64,000 nucleotides of DNA from Deltaproteobacteria bacterium (GTDB lineage Bacteria > Myxococcota_A > UBA796 > GCA-2862545). Below the pieces are notes generated by a model. It saw only the letters and a program-made list of their open reading frames with translations. It searched no databases and was not told the DNA's origin. This document shows positions 34,442-43,639 of the stretch, piece after piece. The DNA is taken from contig JAFGVK010000025.1 in assembly GCA_016938035.1 (NCBI GenBank), positions 28,292-92,291 of the forward strand. The letters are read 5' to 3'. The number at the start of each line of letters is the position of its first letter. Position 1 is the first letter of the stretch. The position numbers and the translations under genes were made by a program.

Positions 34442-37400
34442 TGACTGGCAGCGAACTGTTCAAGGGGCCCATCGCGTGGATGGCGCAGAACCCCGTGGTG
34501 GCCAACCTCGTGATGCTGATGGTGGTCGTGGGGGGCCTCTTCTCGGCGGCGGGGATCAAGACTGAGATCTTCCCCGAATTCGATCTGGACATCATCACGG
34601 TGCAGGTGCCCTATCCAGGGGCCAGCCCGGTAGACGTGGAGCAGGGCATCGTCCTCGCGGTGGAGGAGGAGGTCCGCTCGCTGGAGGGGATCAAGCGGGT
34701 CTCGTCAACCTCCGCCGAGGGGGCGGGGATGATCTCTCTGGAGCTCCTGATCTCGGCGGATCCGGATCAGGTGCTGTCCGATGTGAAGTCCGCGGTGGAC
34801 CGCATCACCTCCTTCCCGGAGGAGGCGGAGCGCCCGGTGGTGTCCCTGGCGACGCGGCGGAGCCGGGTGATCAGCGTGGTGTTGTCGGGTGAGCTGGACC
34901 TCAGGACCCTGCACGTGCTCGCGGAGCGGGCCCGCACCAAGATGCTGGAGGACCCACAGATCTCTCAGGTGGAGCTGGAGGGGATCCCGCCGGTGGAGGT
35001 GTCGATCGAGGTGCCGCGGCAGCAGCTTGAGGCGCTGGGGATGACCCTCGATGAGGTGGCCAGGGTGGTGCAGCTCGCCAGCCTGGAGCTGCCCGGCGGC
35101 GCGGTGGACACGCGGGGCGGACAGATCCTGCTGCGGGTCGCCGACAGGCGGCTGACAGGGGCAGAATTCGCAGACATCCCCGTGAGGAGCACCTCGGATG
35201 GGAGGATCGTCCGGTTGGGGGACGTGGCGCAGATCGAGGACGGCTACGCCGACACCGATCAGGCCAGCTTCCTGGACGGGGTCCCCGCGGTCCGGGTGAC
35301 CGCCTACCGGGTCGGCGACGAGACGCCGATGAAGGTCTCTACGGCCGCCAAGAGGATCGCCGAGGATCTGGAGGATGAGCTGCCCGACACCGTCCGGGTG
35401 AGCCTCTGGGATGACGACTCGGTGAAGCTGGTCGATCGCATCTCGCTGCTCACCAGCAACGCGGCCATGGGCTTGGTGCTGGTGGTGGGGCTGCTCGCGC
35501 TCTTCCTCCGCTTCAACCTGGCGCTGTGGGTGGCGCTGGGGATCCCGATCTCTTTCCTGGGCGCGTTCGTGCTGATGCCCACGATGGACCTGTCTATCAA
35601 CATGCTCTCGCTCTTTGCGTTGATCGTCACCCTGGGGATGGTGGTGGACGACGCGATTGTGGTGGGAGAGAACGCCTACTCCAAGATGGAGCAGGGGATG
35701 GATCCGCTGCGGGCCGCGGTGCTGGGCGCGCGGGAGATGGCGGTGCCGGTCACCTTCTCCATCCTCACCACCGTCGCGGCCTTCGCGCCGCTGCTCTTTG
35801 TGCCGGGCTTCTCCGGGAAGCTGTTCAGCATCATCCCCATGATCGTGGTCAGCGTCCTGCTCGTCAGCCTGTTCGAGTCCTTCTTCATCCTCCCCGCACA
35901 CCTCGCTCACTCGCGCACCGGCCCTCCGACGACCCGCCTGGCCCGCATCATGGACATCCCGCGCGCGTGGACCTCGGGCAAGCTGGCGTGGTTCACCGAC
36001 GACGTCTATGGTCCCGCGATGCAGCGGATGGTCGCTCATAAGCACGTGGTGATGGCCGTGGCGACAGGGGTGCTCTTCGTGTCCTTCGGCTTGCTGGGAG
36101 GTCAGTGGGTCCCCTTCGAGTACTTCCCCTCCCTGGAGGGGAACCAGGTGGTCGCCAGCGCGCGGCTGCCCTATGGCTCACCGGTCGAGCACACCGAGCA
36201 GGTCGCGAGGGCCCTGGAGGCGTCCTCGCGCCAGGCGCTCAAGGACCTGGGTCAGGAGCACGCCTTCGTGGCCCTCTACACCAAGGTGGGGGAGGCAGCG
36301 GCCGCTGGCGGTCACAGCGCAGGTGCCCCTGAGGTGGGGAGCCACCTCGTGAGCCTTGAGATGGAGCTGGTTCCCACCGACTTCCGCGACGCTACCGCCG
36401 AGGAGATCGGGGCTGCCTGGGCGGCCGCGACGCCCCAGATTCCGGGTCTGGAGGCGCTGACCTTCTCCAGCACCTTGGGGCCCAGCGCCGGTGCGGCAGC
36501 GGACGTGATCTTGGCCCACACCGATCGCGCCATCCTCGCCCAGGCGGCGGACGCGATGGAGGAGGAGCTCAGGGGCTACGCCGAGCTGACCAACGTGGAG
36601 AACGGCTGGAACGCGGGCAAGACCCAGCTCGACTACTCGCTGACCCCCGCGGGGCAGACCCTCGGGATGAGCTCCTCCGACGTAGCCCGGCAGCTGCGGG
36701 CGGCCTTCTTTGGAGCGGAGGCGCTGCGCGAGCAGCGCGGCCGGGACGAGGTCAAGGTGATGGTCCGCCTGCCAGAGGCGCAGCGGCGCTCGGAGAACGA
36801 TCTGGAGAACCTGCACCTCCGGACCCCTGGGGGGGGGTACGCCCCGCTCAGCCACCTGGTGCGGTGGGAGAGGGGGCGGTCCCCCACCTCCATCCTCCGC
36901 GAGGATGGCTGGCGGATCGTGCATGTCTCCGGCACGCTGGCGGTGGGCGCGGCCTCCTCGCAGCCGGTCCTCAAGGATCTTAGGGAGCGCGTGTTCCCGG
37001 ACTTCCAGGAGCGGTTCCCCGGCCTCCGCATCGAGATGGCGGGTCAGCAGCGGAGCCAGGCGGAGTCCATGGCCTCGCTCAAGACCAACTACTTGTTCGC
37101 GCTGTTCGCCATCTACGCGCTGATCGCCATCCCGTTCAAGTCCTACATCAAGCCGCTGGTGGTGATGAGCGCCATCCCCTTCGGCATCGCGGGCGCCATC
37201 TTTGGCCACCTGCTGATGGGCTTCCCCCTCTCGATCATCTCGATCTTCGGGATCGTGGCCCTGTCCGGTGTGGTCGTGAACGACTCGCTGGTGCTGATCG
37301 ACGCGGCCAACCGCTTCCTGGAGGAGGGGATGTCTCAGCAGGACGCGATCTTGCGGGCAGGAGCGCGCAGGCTGCGCCCGATCCTGCTCACCTCGCTGAC

Positions 37401-37599
37401 CACCTTCTTGGGGCTGGCGCCGCTGATCCTCGAGACCTCACCCCAGGCGCGCCTGTTGATCCCCATGGCGATCTCCCTCGGCTTTGGGATCCTGGCGGCG
37501 ACGGTGGTGGTGCTGGTGGTGGTGCCGAACCTCTACCTCGTCATTGAGGACCTCCGACGAGCGGTGGGGAGCGCCTGGCGGTGGGTGTTGGCGCCCTGA
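34441..37599 (+). CDS. RND superfamily efflux permease (AcrB/MdtC-like)
   Basis: The 1052-residue inner-membrane pump uses the proton gradient to expel substrates. It has a first membrane helix at about 18-40, two large periplasmic loops and a second set of helices. Motif A-like GANP... is replaced by 'PYPGASPVDVEQGI' typical of this family, and the proton-relay acids Asp403 and Asp404 sit in GMVVDDAIVVGE. The C-terminal half repeats the pattern (GVVVNDSLVLIDAANR). Substrate cannot be told from sequence; the TetR context suggests a toxic compound. The last 59 bp overlap the convergent sensor kinase gene. Confidence 0.93.
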   Translation: MTGSELFKGPIAWMAQNPVVANLVMLMVVVGGLFSAAGIKTEIFPEFDLDIITVQVPYPGASPVDVEQGIVLAVEEEVRSLEGIKRVSSTSAEGAGMISLELLISADPDQVLSDVKSAVDRITSFPEEAERPVVSLATRRSRVISVVLSGELDLRTLHVLAERARTKMLEDPQISQVELEGIPPVEVSIEVPRQQLEALGMTLDEVARVVQLASLELPGGAVDTRGGQILLRVADRRLTGAEFADIPVRSTSDGRIVRLGDVAQIEDGYADTDQASFLDGVPAVRVTAYRVGDETPMKVSTAAKRIAEDLEDELPDTVRVSLWDDDSVKLVDRISLLTSNAAMGLVLVVGLLALFLRFNLALWVALGIPISFLGAFVLMPTMDLSINMLSLFALIVTLGMVVDDAIVVGENAYSKMEQGMDPLRAAVLGAREMAVPVTFSILTTVAAFAPLLFVPGFSGKLFSIIPMIVVSVLLVSLFESFFILPAHLAHSRTGPPTTRLARIMDIPRAWTSGKLAWFTDDVYGPAMQRMVAHKHVVMAVATGVLFVSFGLLGGQWVPFEYFPSLEGNQVVASARLPYGSPVEHTEQVARALEASSRQALKDLGQEHAFVALYTKVGEAAAAGGHSAGAPEVGSHLVSLEMELVPTDFRDATAEEIGAAWAAATPQIPGLEALTFSSTLGPSAGAAADVILAHTDRAILAQAADAMEEELRGYAELTNVENGWNAGKTQLDYSLTPAGQTLGMSSSDVARQLRAAFFGAEALREQRGRDEVKVMVRLPEAQRRSENDLENLHLRTPGGGYAPLSHLVRWERGRSPTSILREDGWRIVHVSGTLAVGAASSQPVLKDLRERVFPDFQERFPGLRIEMAGQQRSQAESMASLKTNYLFALFAIYALIAIPFKSYIKPLVVMSAIPFGIAGAIFGHLLMGFPLSIISIFGIVALSGVVVNDSLVLIDAANRFLEEGMSQQDAILRAGARRLRPILLTSLTTFLGLAPLILETSPQARLLIPMAISLGFGILAATVVVLVVVPNLYLVIEDLRRAVGSAWRWVLAP

Positions 37600-40339
37600 T
37601 CTCGGTAGGGCGTGAGAGCAGCTCAGCCAGCTTGCCGGCGAGCGCCTCCCGCTGGTAGGGCTTCTGCAGGAAGGCGGTGGAGGGCTGAGCGAGGATGGCC
37701 TCTGCCTCGGCCCCTCTGCTGTATCCAGAGGCGACGAGCACCGGCAGCGTGGGGCGGTGGCGCCGCAGGATGCGGAAGGTCTCGCCGCCTCCCAAGCCCG
37801 GCATGACCATGTCCAGGATCACCGCCTCGACCCGAGGGTTGGCTAGGAGCACCGCGACGCCCGCTGCGCCCCCCTGTGCGACGAGCACGGCGTAGCCCTG
37901 CCGCTCCAGCAGCCGCTGGCTCGCGCGCAGGATCATCTCCTCGTCGTCGATGAGGAGCAGCGTCGCGCCTCCCAGGGTCGCAGCGGGCGGCGCCGGCTCG
38001 GGGGCGGTGGGGCTCACCCCCCGCGACAGAGGGAGCCTCACGGTGAAGGTGCTCCCCTCGCCCAGGGCGCTGTCCGCGGTGAGGGTTCCGCTGTGCCTGA
38101 GGATCGTCCCGTAGGCCGACGCCAAGCCCAGGCCCGTGCCCTCGCCGGAGGCTCTGGTGGTGAAGAAGGGCTCGAAGGCTCGGGCCAGGGTGCTCCCGTC
38201 CATCCCGACGCCGGTGTCCGCGACAGCGGCTTGGACCTGTGGGGGGACCGCCCCGGCCGCGGGCAGGTCGGCGGTGGTGATCCGCAGCTCCCCCCCCTGA
38301 GGCATGGCCAGCCCGGCGTTGATGAACAGGTTGAGGAACACCTGCTCGAGCTGTCGGGGGTCGCCGTCCACGGGGGACAGGGGCTCCCGCAGGCTGAGGT
38401 GGACCACCACGTCCGGCCTAGTGCGGGTGAAGATCGGGAGGGTCTGCCGGATGACCGCGTTGAGATCCACCAGCACATGCTGGATAGGGTGATGGCGCGA
38501 GAACGCCAGCAGCCTCGTGGTGAGGCTCGAGGCACGTTCCACCCCCGCCAGGATCTCCTCCGCCAGCTCCTGCCGCTCGCCCGCAGGTGTCGTGGGGTCG
38601 ATCAGCAGCTCCGCGCTGGCCTGTATCCCCATCAGCACGTTGTTGACGTCGTGGCTGATCCCCCCGGCCAAGGTCCCCAGGGCCTCGAGCTTCTGCCCCT
38701 GGAGCAGGCGCTCCTCCACCTCCTGAGCCCTCTGGGCCAGCGCCCGCTCGTCCCCCACGTCGACCCCGATGCAGAGGTGGGCGAGACAGGAACCCGAGCA
38801 GTCCCCCAGGGCGCGGATGTGCCACAGGGTGTACCTCGGCGTGTCCGAGACGCCCATCAGCAGGGCCTCTGGTGGAGGGGCACCCTCGGTTGTGGCGCGG
38901 GCAGACTGGGCCGAGCCCACCCCTGAGATGGAGCGGAACGTGGTGGTCGCGCCCCCCGCCAGGGGGTCTCCGAAGAAGCGCTGGGCCGCGCGGTTCATGA
39001 ACGCGATCTGATCCTCGCCGGTGACCCCCAAGATCAGGTCCGGGGCGCCGTCCAGCAGCTCGGACACCACGCTCTGGCTGTGGCGCAGGCGCACCAGGTC
39101 CATCGCCCTCCCCAGTCCCCCGGTGAGGTGGGTGGCGAGCGCCTCCACCGTGGCGTGCATCAGGTCATCGGGATCCTCCGCCCGCAGCCAGACCCCGAGC
39201 ACCCCGTCGCCGGGCCGGTCGATCGAGAGTGAGGTCGCTCGGAACCGCATGCCAGCGGGAACGGGAGACACGGGCGCGCCGCCTGGAGGTGTAGAGAGTA
39301 TGGCGTCGCGCAGCGCCTCGGCGTCGCTGAGGTGTGCCTCGGACAGCCCTGTACCGGCGTGGCTGGCCACGAGGTCATCCCCGAGCGGGGTGATCAGCAG
39401 TACCCCCTGCAGGTCAAAGAGATCCAGTGTTCGCTCCACCAGGCGGTCGGGCAGCTGCCGCATGTCGGACGCGTGGGCGAGCTGCTCGGTGAGGAACAGG
39501 CTCAGCTGGGCGGTGCGCTGGAGTCCGTGCAGCACCCGCTCCAGCTCACTGGCGAGGTGGGCCTGCTCCTGGAGGATGCGCTCCAGGTGCGCCTGCCGCG
39601 CGTGGGCGCTCAGGTGGAAGAACACCGCGGCCAGGGCCGCCGGGCTGCACGCCGTCAGGGTGGCCCAGTACGGCAGACCTAGGGCGAGGCCCACCAGTCC
39701 GCCGAGCGCTCCCACGCCCAGCGCGCTGAGGCCCCACCTGAGCCACCGCCTGGGAACGTCGGCGGGGAGCCTAACGCTGTAGACGCAGCGGTCATCACCG
39801 GAGTGGAGGCACCTGGTGTGCTCCATCGCGGCCAGCGGGAGGCCGAGCACCGTGGGAATGGCCTCAAGGATGCCTATGCGGTTCTGACATTGGTAGGGCG
39901 TGTCGGTGTATCCGGGCACCAGGGTCGCGGAGACCTCCAGGATGCCGGTCTTTTGGCGGGAGACGCTGTAGCTGATGTTTGCGGCCACCCTCGGCGCCAA
40001 GGTGGCGTAGAGGCGGTAGAGGGTGGTGGCGTCGGTCACCCCCAGGATGTGCCTCGCGAGGGGACCCAGCGCGGTCGCGCGCAGGATATGGCGCCCCGCC
40101 GCTCTGGGGAGGGACACAGATGAGTGCTCCGGGCACAGCGCGGTCACCGCGTGGTTGAAGCGGTCCACCTCGTCCTGAGAGAGCCACCCGTCTGCGTCCT
40201 GAAGGCGCTCGCGGGACAGACGGGCCGCCTCAAGGACCGCATCGGGGGCCACCTCTGGGTGGGTGTGGTTGACGTAGGCGAGATAATTCGTGAGGATACG
40301 AACGCTGTAGGGGTGGTCGGTGTCGCCTGCTGTGCGCAC
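37541..40339 (-). CDS. Hybrid sensor histidine kinase with V4R-like input region and C-terminal receiver
   Basis: The 932-residue protein has an N-terminal region (1-185) ending in 'CLHSGDDRCVYSV', the Cys/Gly/Asp pattern of V4R-like small-molecule domains; two membrane helices follow (about 195-245), then a short coiled coil, a GAF-like region, a PAS-like region, a HisKA box with the phospho-acceptor His563 in AGGISHDVNN, a HATPase domain (NLFINAGLAMPQGG, DTGVGMD, GTGLGLASAYG), and a receiver domain with the phosphorylated Asp in VILDMVMPG. The start lies 3 bp after the response-regulator gene. The input ligand is unknown. Its C-terminus overlaps the RND gene on the other strand by 59 bp. 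Confidence 0.9.
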   Translation of the reverse strand: MRTAGDTDHPYSVRILTNYLAYVNHTHPEVAPDAVLEAARLSRERLQDADGWLSQDEVDRFNHAVTALCPEHSSVSLPRAAGRHILRATALGPLARHILGVTDATTLYRLYATLAPRVAANISYSVSRQKTGILEVSATLVPGYTDTPYQCQNRIGILEAIPTVLGLPLAAMEHTRCLHSGDDRCVYSVRLPADVPRRWLRWGLSALGVGALGGLVGLALGLPYWATLTACSPAALAAVFFHLSAHARQAHLERILQEQAHLASELERVLHGLQRTAQLSLFLTEQLAHASDMRQLPDRLVERTLDLFDLQGVLLITPLGDDLVASHAGTGLSEAHLSDAEALRDAILSTPPGGAPVSPVPAGMRFRATSLSIDRPGDGVLGVWLRAEDPDDLMHATVEALATHLTGGLGRAMDLVRLRHSQSVVSELLDGAPDLILGVTGEDQIAFMNRAAQRFFGDPLAGGATTTFRSISGVGSAQSARATTEGAPPPEALLMGVSDTPRYTLWHIRALGDCSGSCLAHLCIGVDVGDERALAQRAQEVEERLLQGQKLEALGTLAGGISHDVNNVLMGIQASAELLIDPTTPAGERQELAEEILAGVERASSLTTRLLAFSRHHPIQHVLVDLNAVIRQTLPIFTRTRPDVVVHLSLREPLSPVDGDPRQLEQVFLNLFINAGLAMPQGGELRITTADLPAAGAVPPQVQAAVADTGVGMDGSTLARAFEPFFTTRASGEGTGLGLASAYGTILRHSGTLTADSALGEGSTFTVRLPLSRGVSPTAPEPAPPAATLGGATLLLIDDEEMILRASQRLLERQGYAVLVAQGGAAGVAVLLANPRVEAVILDMVMPGLGGGETFRILRRHRPTLPVLVASGYSRGAEAEAILAQPSTAFLQKPYQREALAGKLAELLSRPTEIRAPTPTARRSPPLVGGPQ

Positions 40340-40342
40340 CGC

Positions 40343-40948
40343 TCACTCGCCCCGCGGCCCAGCCGCTGGAAACCAGGGCTCCAGGCGCTCAGCGAGCTGT
40401 TCAAGGCGAAAGGGCTTGGAGATGAAGTCGTCGAAGCCCTCGTGGATGAGGGCGGGGCCCTGGTCTGCTCCCACCACACCAGAGCAGGCGATGGTCGGGA
40501 TGAACCGCTGTCCGGGGATCTTTGCCAAGTTGTTTCGGACGTCCCTCCCGCTGAGCCCGGGCATGTCCAGGTCCAGGAGGATGATGTCCGGCTCAAACGC
40601 GAGCACCTGCATCCCCGCCTGAAACCCGGACTCCACGTACAGCACATCGAACACGTCGCTGTCCTCGAAGAAGTCCTGAAAGGTCGCTCCAAAGTCCAGA
40701 TCGTCGTCGACCACCAGCAGGCGCACCTTTCCGGCGTGCGGCCTGACGAGCACCTGGCGCTCTGCCGCGGCGTAGCGCTCCAGATCTTCTCGGCTAATAC
40801 GGTAGTGCCCGCCAGCAGTCTGAGTGGCGGACAGCGCCCCAGACTTGATCAGCCGCACGACGGTCGGCCTGGAGACACCCAGCTCGCGCGCCACCGCGGG
40901 GGGGGTCAGGAAGTCCTTGTCTGGGGGCTGCCGGGGACCGTCGTTCAT
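40343..40948 (-). CDS. Response regulator with N-terminal excisionase-type helix-turn-helix
   Basis: The order is inverted compared with most response regulators: a MerR/excisionase-like HTH comes first ('VARELGVSRPTVVRLIKSG' and 'GGHYRISREDLERY', about 19-59), then a receiver domain (about 73-190) with the acidic pocket (VVDDDLDFG), the phospho-acceptor Asp in LLDLDMPG around 122, and the final Lys in ISKP. It is the first gene of a two-gene operon with the hybrid kinase, its likely partner. The ATG at 40948 is divergent from the alpha/beta hydrolase gene. Confidence 0.9.
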   Translation of the reverse strand: MNDGPRQPPDKDFLTPPAVARELGVSRPTVVRLIKSGALSATQTAGGHYRISREDLERYAAAERQVLVRPHAGKVRLLVVDDDLDFGATFQDFFEDSDVFDVLYVESGFQAGMQVLAFEPDIILLDLDMPGLSGRDVRNNLAKIPGQRFIPTIACSGVVGADQGPALIHEGFDDFISKPFRLEQLAERLEPWFPAAGPRGE

Positions 40949-41043
40949 CGGAGATACTCCTGCCGGAATGTATCACGATGTCTGCGCTGGCCGCCAGCGG
41001 TCCGGACGCGTGCTATAGCGCGTGGCCACCTCAGGAGTGCCAA

Positions 41044-41919
41044 ATGCTGCTTCCCACCCACCAAGGAACGACCACATCAGCGGACGGGACGGTGATCGCG
41101 TGGCAGCGGTTCGGGGCGGGCGCGCCCCTGCTGTTCGCGAACGGTATAGGCGTCGACTGGCGAGGGCTCGCGGGCACGGTCGCCGCGCTGGCGGCCAGAC
41201 ACACGGTGGTCACCTGGGACTACCGCGGTGTCTTCGGCTCTGGAGCGCCACGGGCACGCGGGCTCGGCATAGAGGCACACGCGGAGGACGGGCTCGCCGC
41301 CGCGCGCGCGGCGGTGGGGGAGGTGCCGCTCTCGCTCGTGGGGTGGAGCATGGGCGTCCAGGTGGCCTTCGCGGTGGCGCTGCGCTGCCCTGAGGTGGTG
41401 AACGCCCTGGTCGCGATAGGTGGTGTGCCTTGGAGCCCCTTCCGCGCGGCGGTCCCCCTGCCGGGGGTGGGGAGGATCGCGGCGGGAGCGCTCTCCTGGG
41501 CCGCCCCCCTGGGGCCCCTGTCGCCCCCAGCGCTCCGCAGGCGTGTGCCGCCTTCCTGGGTGTATCGGGGCGCGCGGGCGGTGGGCTACATCCACCCGAA
41601 GACCGCGCGGGAGCCCTTCGAGGAGATGGCCCGGCTCGCCCTGGGGCACGACGGACGCGTGTACCTCCAGACCCTGGCCGCGCTGGACGACTATGACGGT
41701 AGGGCCGCGCTGCGGGGCCTTCAGGCGCCGGTGCTGTTTGTCGCGGGGGAGCGGGATCTGGCCATCCGCCTCAAGGCGGTGCGCGCCGCGTCGTCCTATC
41801 TGCCTCGGTCGGAGGTGGAGATCGCGGCGGGATGTTCCCATTTTCCAACGCTGGAGGACCCCGCCAGGGTCCACGGGCAGGTGCTCTCCTTTCTGGAGCG
41901 CGCCAGCGGGGCCCGCTGA
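41044..41919 (+). CDS. Alpha/beta hydrolase
   Basis: The 291-residue protein has the alpha/beta hydrolase order: an oxyanion-region 'LLFANGIGVDWRGL' near 29-42, the nucleophile elbow GWSMG with Ser102, a lid region around 130-200, the acid in 'FVAGERDLAIR' and the catalytic His in 'GCSHFPTLEDP' near the end. Esterase, lipase or haloperoxidase-like activities are all possible. I chose the ATG at 41044 because it begins the conserved fold; the open frame extends 22 codons further without a ribosome site. A non-coding stretch follows. Confidence 0.87.
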   Translation: MLLPTHQGTTTSADGTVIAWQRFGAGAPLLFANGIGVDWRGLAGTVAALAARHTVVTWDYRGVFGSGAPRARGLGIEAHAEDGLAAARAAVGEVPLSLVGWSMGVQVAFAVALRCPEVVNALVAIGGVPWSPFRAAVPLPGVGRIAAGALSWAAPLGPLSPPALRRRVPPSWVYRGARAVGYIHPKTAREPFEEMARLALGHDGRVYLQTLAALDDYDGRAALRGLQAPVLFVAGERDLAIRLKAVRAASSYLPRSEVEIAAGCSHFPTLEDPARVHGQVLSFLERASGAR

Positions 41920-42291
41920 TCGTCCGGGCGCACCCTGATCGGGTGGTGTGGCGGCGCGCTCCCACCTGCCCTCCGGATCGCGGCGCGGGTGGGCGCTGGT
42001 GCTGGACTCCGGCGGCGGGCGTGGTTCACGAGCCGGGCTGTCCCGGCCTCGAGGTCGGCGGCGCGTGGGGTAGAGGTGTCGGTTGAACAGGAGAAACACA
42101 GATTCCACGCGGGATGGGCGCGCGTCTCCCGACCAGCCCTCGGAACGCACCCCAGGGGCCCCGCCTCCTGGTCTGCGATGCGCTCAACCCCGCGCCAGAG
42201 CGCCCGTTGGCGGTGGTGGGCAAGCTGGATGGCGCCGGGTCGCGTGACCTGCGCTGCGGCGCTGGACGGCGGTCTGCCGACGAGAGGCCTC
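41920..42291. other. Non-coding stretch between the hydrolase gene and the repeat element
   Basis: About 370 bases with no convincing gene on either strand. Short open frames here have poor start sites, no recognisable motifs and proline/arginine-rich translations typical of shadow frames in GC-rich DNA. No tRNA or clear terminator was found. Confidence 0.55.
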
Positions 42292-42561
42292 GATCATCGT
42301 CTCGCCCCTGGGGGTGCTCCGGGGGGGCCTCCGGCACGGGGTTCGCGCCCGATCACGCCAGGTGGGGAGGGGGTGGCGAGCCCCCAGCAGGGGGGACGGG
42401 GGGGACGCAGTCCCCGGCCCCAGCGGGGGGTACGAAGGAGGGCGAGGCCCCCTTGGCGGCGGCCATCAGGCCGTCGGAAATTGGGATCTCAGCGCGCTGG
42501 CAGCACCCGCTCCCTCCGCCAGTACGGCGCGGGGTGGGCAGACCTTAGGGCAAACGATGAC
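42292..42561. repeat. 270-bp dispersed repeat with terminal inverted repeats, copy 1
   Basis: This element is about 80% identical by eye to the copy at 57517-57787 over its whole length. It begins with GATCATCGTCTCGCCC and ends with the approximate reverse complement (GGGCAAACGATGAC), giving imperfect inverted ends. Inside are G-runs arranged as inverted pairs, including a conserved stretch containing TTGGGATCTCAGCGCG. No open frame is conserved between copies, so it is a non-autonomous mobile element (MITE-like) or a structured RNA/DNA repeat. No clear target duplication is visible. Confidence 0.78.
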
Positions 42562-42655
42562 AGGGTCCTACGGTGGCGTCCCAGGACTGGAGCTCCCCAC
42601 GATGCTCAGCCGGTGTCCCGGTGGACCCGCAGCGGGCCTCACTGGGGGCCGCGCC
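42562..42655. other. Short non-coding stretch after repeat copy 1
   Basis: About 95 bases between the repeat and the end of the secreted protein gene on the minus strand; I see no gene or terminator in it. Confidence 0.5.
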
Positions 42656-43639
42656 CTACTCCTCCAGCCGCCACCCCACCAGGGACAGGCGGTTCAGGCT
42701 GTAGAGGCAGGTCCCCGCTGAGGGGGAGAGGCTCAGCGGAGCCAGCGCGTCCAGCCCCGCCTGGCTCTCGCGGTAGAGCACGGTGATCCCCTGCTCCGGG
42801 AGCAGCCTGGGGAGCCAGAGGTCGAGCATCGCGGTGGCCTCCCCAGGGGTCAACAGGTGGTCTCGCTGGACCTGGAGGAGGCACCACCGCTGCGGGGTGA
42901 TCGGCGCGGCGATCTCCTCCATCAGCGCGCCCCGGACCTCCTGCTCGGAGGACCCCTCCGTGATCGCGAGGGTCGTGTCGCCAGGGGCCAGGGCGCCGGC
43001 GCGCGCGACGTGCAGCCGCCCCTCCCTCCGCTGGATCACCCACACCGCCTCTGCGGTCCAGTCGCTCCGGTTGCGCAGGTCGAACCATCCAGGGCGGTCT
43101 GGGCGCTCGGTCGCGACCACCGCGGGCTGCTCCCAGGTGGTGGCCTCGTAGAACAGGAAGCGGTCCTCCTCGGGGCCCCGCGAGATCCACAGGGCGGGCT
43201 CCGCGCGCAGGGCCTTCACCCAGGCGGGCGCTGGCGTCGGTGGGCTCTCAAGCGGGGAGGGGCTCAGGAGCAGCTGTTCCCACACCAGCTGGGGACCACT
43301 CCCGGCGTACCGCTGTGGGAGCCGCTGGTCTACCTGCGGATACCAGGTCGAGCTCTCGCCGTGCGAGAAGCCCACCGCTACCGCCAGAGGGGTGACGCCC
43401 TCCAACTCGGCGTAGAGCTGCAGCACGGGGATAGCGCGCGCACCAGAGTCCGGGGGGAGCGTCCGCACGGGGGTCTGGGCGGCGGGTGCGCGGTGGACCC
43501 ACCCCGGGAGCGGGGGCGACTGGAGCGCGGCCTCAGGGCCCGCGAAGAGCTGCACCCCCCACTCGTGGGCGATGATGGGGGTCGGGGGAGGGGGCTCGGG
43601 GACCCTGCCCAGAGCCAGGGCGGCGAAGATCGCGATCAC
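42656..43639 (-). CDS. Secreted HEWG-type protein, paralogue B
   Basis: The 327-residue product starts with a signal peptide (about 1-12) and then 'PIIAHEWGVQLF'. Its layout matches the neighbouring paralogue: HEWG, an 'IPVLQLYAE' strand, 'VAVGFSHGESSTWYPQVD', 'EDRFLFYEATTW', and 'ITVLYRESQAGLDALAPLSLSP' near the end. I recall a widespread unnamed family in Planctomycetes and myxobacteria with AHEWGTFT, 'TPVIYFY' and 'EKFLFYRG' features, which this resembles in a diverged form. Function unknown; probably periplasmic or outer surface. The ATG at 43639 overlaps the stop of the upstream paralogue by 4 bp. Confidence 0.72.
   Translation of the reverse strand: MIAIFAALALGRVPEPPPPTPIIAHEWGVQLFAGPEAALQSPPLPGWVHRAPAAQTPVRTLPPDSGARAIPVLQLYAELEGVTPLAVAVGFSHGESSTWYPQVDQRLPQRYAGSGPQLVWEQLLLSPSPLESPPTPAPAWVKALRAEPALWISRGPEEDRFLFYEATTWEQPAVVATERPDRPGWFDLRNRSDWTAEAVWVIQRREGRLHVARAGALAPGDTTLAITEGSSEQEVRGALMEEIAAPITPQRWCLLQVQRDHLLTPGEATAMLDLWLPRLLPEQGITVLYRESQAGLDALAPLSLSPSAGTCLYSLNRLSLVGWRLEE

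Noticed and set aside
42114..42548. 144-codon frame covering repeat copy 1
   Set aside because: It crosses the edge of the repeat and is not conserved in copy 2; Gly/Arg-rich with no motifs.
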